Origin: Thalassotalea eurytherma
GTDB lineage: Bacteria; Pseudomonadota; Gammaproteobacteria; Enterobacterales; Alteromonadaceae
DNA: 64,000 bases
NCBI RefSeq assembly: GCF_030161415.1
Contig: NZ_BSSU01000004.1
Location: 62,001 to 126,000 of the forward strand
Direction of reading: 5' to 3'
The notes beneath the pieces are model-generated. The model ran no database searches. It saw nothing but the letters and a program-made list of their open reading frames with translations, and was not told where the DNA came from. Shown piece by piece: positions 59,121-64,000 of this stretch; the stretch's first letter is position 1, and every line of letters begins with the position of its first letter. The translations under genes and the position numbers were made by a program.

Positions 59121-59371
59121 TTAGCCACTAATGGTTTCAACTTCACTTGCCTTGCTCGTTTTAGCATTAACAAGCAGGTGAATCTCGTCTAGCGATAAAC
59201 CTACTTCTTTATAGCGCGCGATTTTATCCATTTTTTCAATGTCATCGTTAGCATATTACCGATAGTAGCTCTTGAGCGAGCAGACGGTGATATAAGCCCT
59301 ACTTTGTCGTCATAATATAAGGCACTTCGAGACAGTTTATATTTTTTGGCAAACTGATTAATTGTTAACAT
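59121..59371 (-). pseudogene. Frameshifted MerR-family regulator remnant
   Basis: The minus strand starts MLTINQFAKKYKLSRSALYYDDKVGLISPSARS, the MerR winged-helix opening, up to about codon 36. The expected continuation appears in another frame: YANDDIEKMDKIARYKEVGLSLDEIHLLVN, then a stop at 59121. The total, 251 bp, is one base short of a whole number of codons, and the restored frame carries a TAA where Leu or similar is expected. The C-terminal effector part of the usual 120-250 residues is missing. This is a decayed gene rather than a short functional one, unless the assembly has an error here. Confidence 0.8.
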
Positions 59372-59562
59372 ATCGATGGTTTGCTTATTAAAGGTTATCT
59401 AACCGTAAACTATCAAGTAGTAGCCAAGTATAGAGTTGATTTCGCCGAAAACCAGATGTTAATAAAATATTGAATTTTCTTTAAATTGGACAGTTTAGCC
59501 ATATTTATCAGATTCAACGTCCACTATCATAGCCATATTGATCAATTTGTAGGTAGGTGATT

Positions 59563-60279
59563 ATGGGTGCATTCATTAAACGCGTAGCAATTTTGGCTGC
59601 CTTTATCGGTATGTCTAGTGTTGCTCAAGCATCATTAATTGTTAATGGTAGTTTTGAACAAGTTATTTTCGAAGACGGTTCGCTATCTCATGGGCAAGTT
59701 AAAAACACAAACCTAGCAGATTTCCAACAAAAAAATCGTGGCTGGGATATTTTTGAAGTGATTCCGGGTTGGTTCACAAGTGTTGGTAACGGTATTGAAA
59801 TTCATAAAAATATCGTCACTAGTTCACAAGATGGCAATCAGCACGTTGAGCTTGATTCTCACCGTCGCAGTGGTTCAAACTCTATGATGACGCAAACGCT
59901 AACTTCGCTAATCATTGGTAATGAATATCAATTAGAGTATTACTACAAACCAAGAACAAACAACCAGAATGATAATGGCATCAACGTTTATTGGTTTGAA
60001 ACAGGTACCGTATTTGATAACAGCATTTCTGCAATGCATACATCCGACGGCACAAGAAAACAACAACCTAACTGGCAATTGCAAACAATGTCATTTACTG
60101 CGCAAGCAACCTCGATGGATTTAAGCTTTGCTGCAACAGGCACGCAAAATACACTAGGTGGTTTAATCGATAATGTTTCGTTAGTAAACGTAACGCAGGT
60201 ACCAGAGCCATCAACATTAATGATGTTTTTACTACCAATAGGCTTGATGGTCGCTAGGTCAAAACGTCAAGCTAAATAG
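59563..60279 (+). CDS. PEP-CTERM exported protein
   Basis: About 238 residues: Sec signal (VAILAAFIGMSSVAQA), a single beta-rich domain opening LIVNGSFEQ and containing WFTSVGNGIEIHKN, HVELDS, MTQTLTSLIIGNEYQLEYYYKPR and GGLIDNVSLVNV (similar in plan to carbohydrate-binding DUF642-like modules), then the PEP-CTERM tail VPEPSTLMMFLLPIGLMVA plus a basic end. Such proteins are processed by exosortase and displayed or secreted, often in biofilm formation. GGTAGGT precedes the ATG at 59563; a GTG two codons upstream is rejected. No exosortase gene is present here. Confidence 0.88.
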   Translation: MGAFIKRVAILAAFIGMSSVAQASLIVNGSFEQVIFEDGSLSHGQVKNTNLADFQQKNRGWDIFEVIPGWFTSVGNGIEIHKNIVTSSQDGNQHVELDSHRRSGSNSMMTQTLTSLIIGNEYQLEYYYKPRTNNQNDNGINVYWFETGTVFDNSISAMHTSDGTRKQQPNWQLQTMSFTAQATSMDLSFAATGTQNTLGGLIDNVSLVNVTQVPEPSTLMMFLLPIGLMVARSKRQAK

Positions 60280-60295
60280 CAAAAAAACTCACCAA

Positions 60296-60319
60296 AAGAG
60301 AGCACAAAGCTGCTCTCTT
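60296..60319. terminator. Bidirectional hairpin between the PEP-CTERM and AraC-HDOD genes
   Basis: AAGAGAGCA (60296-60304), loop CAAAGC, TGCTCTCTT (60311-60319). T-tails are short, so efficiency is uncertain. Lies between convergent stops. Confidence 0.65.
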
Positions 60320-60320
60320 C

Positions 60321-61463
60321 TTATTTGAAAATCTTTTTCACCCCTTCAATATCCTTTATTCCTATTAATGTTGCCTGCTGCAAAAACGCTTCGTCAAATG
60401 GGTGTAAAGCTGCGCAGCGATACAGACAATCGATAATAAAGTGAATGGTTTTCACTCTATGTGGTAATTTTTTCGCTGACGTATTTTGCTTTGATAATAG
60501 GTTTAGTACCTTGAGTACAAGTGCGTCAAAATGCCATTGAGACAATAATAACGTAGAGCCTGCATAAACATTAATACCGTGTGTTTCAGCCATATGCCTG
60601 TTTAAAGAACTGAGCTCATCAATACCACGTAAAGCGTGCAGTATTAATTCTGGCCGTTCTATATCTCTATGGTTTAATAAAAAAACACCAATAAGGCCAA
60701 ATACTACAACTTGCTCTATGAGCTGATGATCCGTCTTTTTAATTAAAACACCTTGTTGATAAAACCAATTAAGAAACTTGGGTGCCAACAAGAATGCTTG
60801 TTGATAACGTGCGATTAATTGCGCATCGACAACAGACTCTAACGCATCACAAACTGCATACAAAGAAGCAAAATTAACAACATTATCTACGCCCAAATTT
60901 CGACTAATTGCTTCAGTTAATGTGTCAGGCGTTTTTCCATAAATAGCCCGACTAGCCTGCCCAAGAATTCTGCCACTAAAAATAGGATCCTGCTCGACAA
61001 TCGCCACAACCTTTGGCAGGTCAAGTTGACTGCTATCTCGCAACCTTATTAGCTCTTTACAGCTTTGTGGCATCGGCGGCAGAGCCTCTATAATTTGTTT
61101 AAGCGACAAAGTTTGCTTGGTTGTATCAGTAAGTGTTGCTAAGTCCCGATATTGAGAAGGCGTTATGCCAAATTTTTGCTTAAAAGCACGCTCAAAGGTT
61201 GCTCGCTCTGAATAACCAAGTTTACATGCTAATACGTCTACCTTAATTTCATTACTTGTTAGCTCACTTAAGCATAATTCATTTAAATACTTTCCTTGAA
61301 TCAACTTATAGCTAGTATCTTCATTGGCTAACTTTCGTCTAAAGGAAGTCATACTCATTGCCAGAGCCTGAGCACATTGCTCAATCGTCAACGTGGCAGG
61401 TAAAGGAGTTTTAGACAATAACTCATACACCTGCTTAGTGACCAATAATGACTCCATGTTCAT
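60321..61463 (-). CDS. AraC-type HTH fused to an HDOD-like domain
   Basis: About 380 residues in two parts. The N-terminal 115 residues are an AraC-type DNA-binding domain (LTIEQCAQALAMSMTSFRRKL as first HTH, VDVLACKLGYSERATFERAF and GITPSQYR as second). From about residue 120 an HDOD-like domain follows: IIEALPPMPQSCKELIRLRD, IVEQDPIFSGRILGQAS and LTEAISRNLGVDNVV. The usual AraC order has the sensor N-terminal to the DNA-binding part; here the putative sensing part follows it. The combination suggests a regulator whose DNA binding answers to a signalling partner. AAGGA nine bases before ATG 61463 favours that start over 61472. No target operon is obvious. Confidence 0.85.
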   Translation of the reverse strand: MNMESLLVTKQVYELLSKTPLPATLTIEQCAQALAMSMTSFRRKLANEDTSYKLIQGKYLNELCLSELTSNEIKVDVLACKLGYSERATFERAFKQKFGITPSQYRDLATLTDTTKQTLSLKQIIEALPPMPQSCKELIRLRDSSQLDLPKVVAIVEQDPIFSGRILGQASRAIYGKTPDTLTEAISRNLGVDNVVNFASLYAVCDALESVVDAQLIARYQQAFLLAPKFLNWFYQQGVLIKKTDHQLIEQVVVFGLIGVFLLNHRDIERPELILHALRGIDELSSLNRHMAETHGINVYAGSTLLLSQWHFDALVLKVLNLLSKQNTSAKKLPHRVKTIHFIIDCLYRCAALHPFDEAFLQQATLIGIKDIEGVKKIFK

Positions 61464-61544
61464 CTTTCTCATTCCTTGCTAACAAAAGTAGATTAATCGA
61501 TAGATTATGAAGTCATTCTTACAAGACAACAAGTGACAGAACAA

Positions 61545-62891
61545 TTACCTGTGGTGAAACATCGAGTCCACCGTAATTAAACTGTCTTTTGCAGTTAATT
61601 CAAAGGTTACCGGCGTGAACTGACTATCAAAATCAATTGGTGCCCTAACATTAACCATCACAATCTGACTCTCAAACCCTGCCAACTCAATAACTGGCGC
61701 ACTAATAATCTCAAGTTGTTCGTTATTTTGAATAGCTAAGTTAAACGCTACTGATTTAGGTGTTTTATTTAGAATTTTAAATTGATAAATGTTTTCAATT
61801 CGTCCATCTATCGCTTCACGGAACAGCACATTGCGGTCTTTTATCACACTAACTTCAAATAACGGACGACTTGCAAACCAAATAGCAAAAAGCACAATAA
61901 AAATCGCGACAACACCGACATAAGCAATTGTTCTAACGTGACTAGATTCCTTCTCAGCATGATTTTTAATTAAACCTTGAGGATAATTAAAGCGCTTCAT
62001 CACTTGATTGCATGCATCAATACATAAACCACAACTAATACATTGGTATTGAAAGCCTTTTCGTATATCTATACCAACAGGACATACTTGAACACATAAG
62101 TTGCAATCAACACAATCGCCTAATAAAGCAGGTTGCTCTTGGTTAATTTTTCTTGGAGCTCTTGGTTCACCGCGCTGTGCAATGTAGCTAACAACTTTTG
62201 TATCTTCACTGATCATCGCTGATTGAAAACGCGAGTATGGGCACATATGCTCACACATTTTTTCTTTTACCCAACCGGCATTGATATAGGTTGCTAACAT
62301 AAAAAATAATATCCAGCCCCAATACAAGCCAGTTAATTTACCTGAAAACAAATCGACGTATAGCGCTTTAACAGGTGTGAAATATGACATGAAAGTGATC
62401 GATGTTAACAAAGCGATACCTAACCAACTTACATGCTTTAACGATTTAACAACGATAGTTTCAGCGCTTAGCATGCCATTTAGGCGCTTCTTTTGTGTCT
62501 GGTAATTGCCTTCTATCCTAAATTGCGTCCAGAAAAACAAAAGGCTCCATATGGTTTGAGGGCACATAAAACCACACCACAAACGACCGTATCTCGCTGA
62601 TACGTAAAACAGCAAAAAGGCTGCGATAACAAATAGGTAAAAAAATACCAATAAATCTTGGGGGTATAACACCGTTGAAAATAACCGCAGTTGTTGCGCG
62701 CCGATATCAAATAAAACAGCTTGTTCACCTTGAAAGTAAATAAACGGCGTGCCGATAAACACCAACATTAAAACCGTTGCTAACCAACGCCTTGTTCGTT
62801 GCCATGCCCCTTTTTGTTCCTTAATGATGATTTTGTCATCAATATCAGCCGTTTGAAAAATAACCGCTTGTGTTTTTTGATTAGCCTGCAT
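61545..62891 (-). CDS. ccoG: Cytochrome oxidase assembly ferredoxin CcoG
   Basis: About 448 residues of the FixG/RdxA/CcoG family: several membrane segments (WLATVLMLVFIGTPFIYF, LLVFFYLFVIAAFLLFYV), two [4Fe-4S] motifs in CVDCNLCVQVCPVG and CISCGLCIDACNQV, and a C-terminal Ig-like domain from about residue 360. CcoG reduces copper for insertion into cbb3-type oxidase. The usual ccoNOPQ and ccoHIS genes are not in the window. The ATG at 62891 is preferred over a TTG seven codons upstream. It is divergent from the MocR gene with a 120-bp gap. Confidence 0.92.
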   Translation of the reverse strand: MQANQKTQAVIFQTADIDDKIIIKEQKGAWQRTRRWLATVLMLVFIGTPFIYFQGEQAVLFDIGAQQLRLFSTVLYPQDLLVFFYLFVIAAFLLFYVSARYGRLWCGFMCPQTIWSLLFFWTQFRIEGNYQTQKKRLNGMLSAETIVVKSLKHVSWLGIALLTSITFMSYFTPVKALYVDLFSGKLTGLYWGWILFFMLATYINAGWVKEKMCEHMCPYSRFQSAMISEDTKVVSYIAQRGEPRAPRKINQEQPALLGDCVDCNLCVQVCPVGIDIRKGFQYQCISCGLCIDACNQVMKRFNYPQGLIKNHAEKESSHVRTIAYVGVVAIFIVLFAIWFASRPLFEVSVIKDRNVLFREAIDGRIENIYQFKILNKTPKSVAFNLAIQNNEQLEIISAPVIELAGFESQIVMVNVRAPIDFDSQFTPVTFELTAKDSLITVDSMFHHR

Positions 62892-63011
62892 AAGTTCACC
62901 ACGAATTTTCAACTATTGAAAAGCGGCGACATTCTAGTGCGCAACCACAAAAGGTTACAGGGGCAGTTTTTTATATTAAAATGGGTACAGTTTACCTAGG
63001 GTATCTATGAA

Positions 63012-64000
63012 ATGACTAAGCTTTATCTTCAACTAAGTTATCAAATTGAACAGCAAATCGATGAAAATCTCATACTGCCCAGTGAGAAACTGCCTTCTAT
63101 TAGAACCATCATGGCATCACATGGTGTTGCTAAGAATACGGTAATTTCAGCCTTAAATGATTTAGAAAAGAAAGGGATCATTTTTGCCAAAGCCAAGGTC
63201 GGCTTTTTTGTCTCACCTCGAAGAAACACGCAGCACCAACTCCCAAACCAACACTTCCCAAATTTAGAATCTCAGGCCGTTTCATTAACGGATATTTTTT
63301 ATGACGTGATGAACAAAGAAGCAGCGTTTGATATTGTGCCCAATGATAGTACGGCACTACCTTCGCAACACTTAATCAGTTTAAATAAGCATATTCGCCG
63401 AGCTTATCGTCAGCAAATTCCTTTCAGATCGAGCCATTACGATACACCTAAGGGTCATGTCACATTAAGAGAGCAGCTGAGTCATCGATATCGTTTAAGG
63501 GGCATTAACATTGACGTCGAGTCATTTTGTATAACGTCTGGCTGCCAGCACTCGTTAATGCTCGCACTTATGGCAACTTGCAAGCAAGGTGACACCGTTG
63601 CCGTTGAAACCCCTACTTTTTATGGCTCACTTTTATTGTTAGAGCAACTAAAGCTTAATGTTGTTGAAGTATCTAGCCACCCGGTGACTGGACTTGATAT
63701 AGAACATTTAACCCAAGCATTAGAAAAAACCCAAATAACAGCTTGTATCGTCACACCTAATTTCGCAACGCCAACGGGTAGCTTGATGCCAGAGGATAAT
63801 AAAAATCGACTGCTTTCATTAGCTAACGATTGCGACTTTGCCGTCATTGAAGACGATATTTATGGTGAAATTTCATTTGCCGATCCAACAAGCAGTTTAT
63901 TATCTTTTGATACACAAGAGCGGGTGATCGTTTGCTCATCAATGTCGAAAGCACTTTCAAAAGATATTCGAATTGGCTGGATCATCGGAAGTCGATGGCA
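63012..64000 (+). CDS. MocR-type GntR regulator with aminotransferase domain, 3' end cut
   Basis: The frame opens at ATG 63012 and runs off the right edge after 329 codons. The first 70 residues are a GntR winged helix (LPSEKLPSIRTIMASHGVAKNTVISALNDLE). From about residue 105 a fold-type I aminotransferase domain begins: TSGCQHSLMLALMA, FATPTGSLMP, DFAVIEDDIYGE, and the PLP-binding Lys region SSMSKALSKDIRIGW close to the edge. MocR regulators sense PLP or amino-acid derivatives. The target is unknown; ccoG is divergent. Total length would be about 450-480 residues. Confidence 0.93.
   Translation, partial: MTKLYLQLSYQIEQQIDENLILPSEKLPSIRTIMASHGVAKNTVISALNDLEKKGIIFAKAKVGFFVSPRRNTQHQLPNQHFPNLESQAVSLTDIFYDVMNKEAAFDIVPNDSTALPSQHLISLNKHIRRAYRQQIPFRSSHYDTPKGHVTLREQLSHRYRLRGINIDVESFCITSGCQHSLMLALMATCKQGDTVAVETPTFYGSLLLLEQLKLNVVEVSSHPVTGLDIEHLTQALEKTQITACIVTPNFATPTGSLMPEDNKNRLLSLANDCDFAVIEDDIYGEISFADPTSSLLSFDTQERVIVCSSMSKALSKDIRIGWIIGSRW

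Overview
The window looks like chromosomal DNA of a marine gammaproteobacterium of the Alteromonadales, most probably a member of the Colwelliaceae (Thalassotalea/Colwellia-like). The reasons are low G+C with AT-rich intergenic DNA, gene blocks ordered as in gammaproteobacteria, the long form of ThyA, a Na+-pumping OadGAB, a PEP-CTERM protein, and many small families typical of this order. The family assignment is inference; no 16S or other marker with species resolution is present.

Layout. 1-3.7 kb: metA-metH methionine operon (minus) behind a recognisable MetJ operator; metH is cut by the left edge. 3.8-6.5 kb: an HDOD protein, then trhP with a YfhL-type ferredoxin. 6.5-8.7 kb: a possible sugar-acid catabolic pair (enolase-superfamily dehydratase and class II aldolase/adducin-like protein) and an unlisted small membrane protein. 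8.9-12.5 kb: ThrE exporter, TetR regulator, and the DUF2878 / chalcone-isomerase-like / DUF3833 trio. 12.5-18.7 kb: thyA-lgt-tauE-ptsP-rppH (minus) divergent from mutH, an order known from enterics apart from tauE. 18.8-26.8 kb: diguanylate cyclase, hexose-6-phosphate mutarotase, two exported amidohydrolase-like proteins (one without its metal ligands), msrPQ and small redox and hypothetical genes. 27-35 kb: ybaN, mazG-relA-rlmD (minus) divergent from barA. 35-48 kb: acpS-pdxJ-recO-era-rnc-lepB-lepA and rseC-rseB-rseA-rpoE (all minus) divergent from nadB, followed by ygfX/sdhE and ygfZ-slyD. 48.5-51.7 kb: oadGAB. 52.1-53.2 kb: a tRNA operon, Ser(GCU) plus three identical Arg(ACG) genes interspersed with decayed Arg copies and tandem repeats. 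53.3-56.9 kb: csrA, alaS, recX. 57-64 kb: accessory-looking genes: a large lipoprotein, a broken MerR gene, a PEP-CTERM protein, an AraC-HDOD fusion, ccoG and a truncated MocR regulator.

How the genes work together. Most of the window is housekeeping: translation and tRNA modification (trhP, lepA, rlmD, alaS, tRNAs), RNA and nucleotide turnover (rnc, rppH, mazG), envelope stress (rpoE-rseABC, with a sigma-E promoter at its own head), stringent response (relA), and global carbon regulation (barA and csrA are the two ends of the BarA/UvrY-CsrB-CsrA circuit). I do not see a phage, IS element, CRISPR array or defence island. The most unusual items are the decaying tRNA-Arg array, the amidohydrolase pair with a ligand-less member, the AraC-HDOD fusion, the detached DUF2878/CHI/DUF3833 trio, and the aldolase-like protein lacking the catalytic Glu. 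None of these is shown by sequence alone to be a new system.
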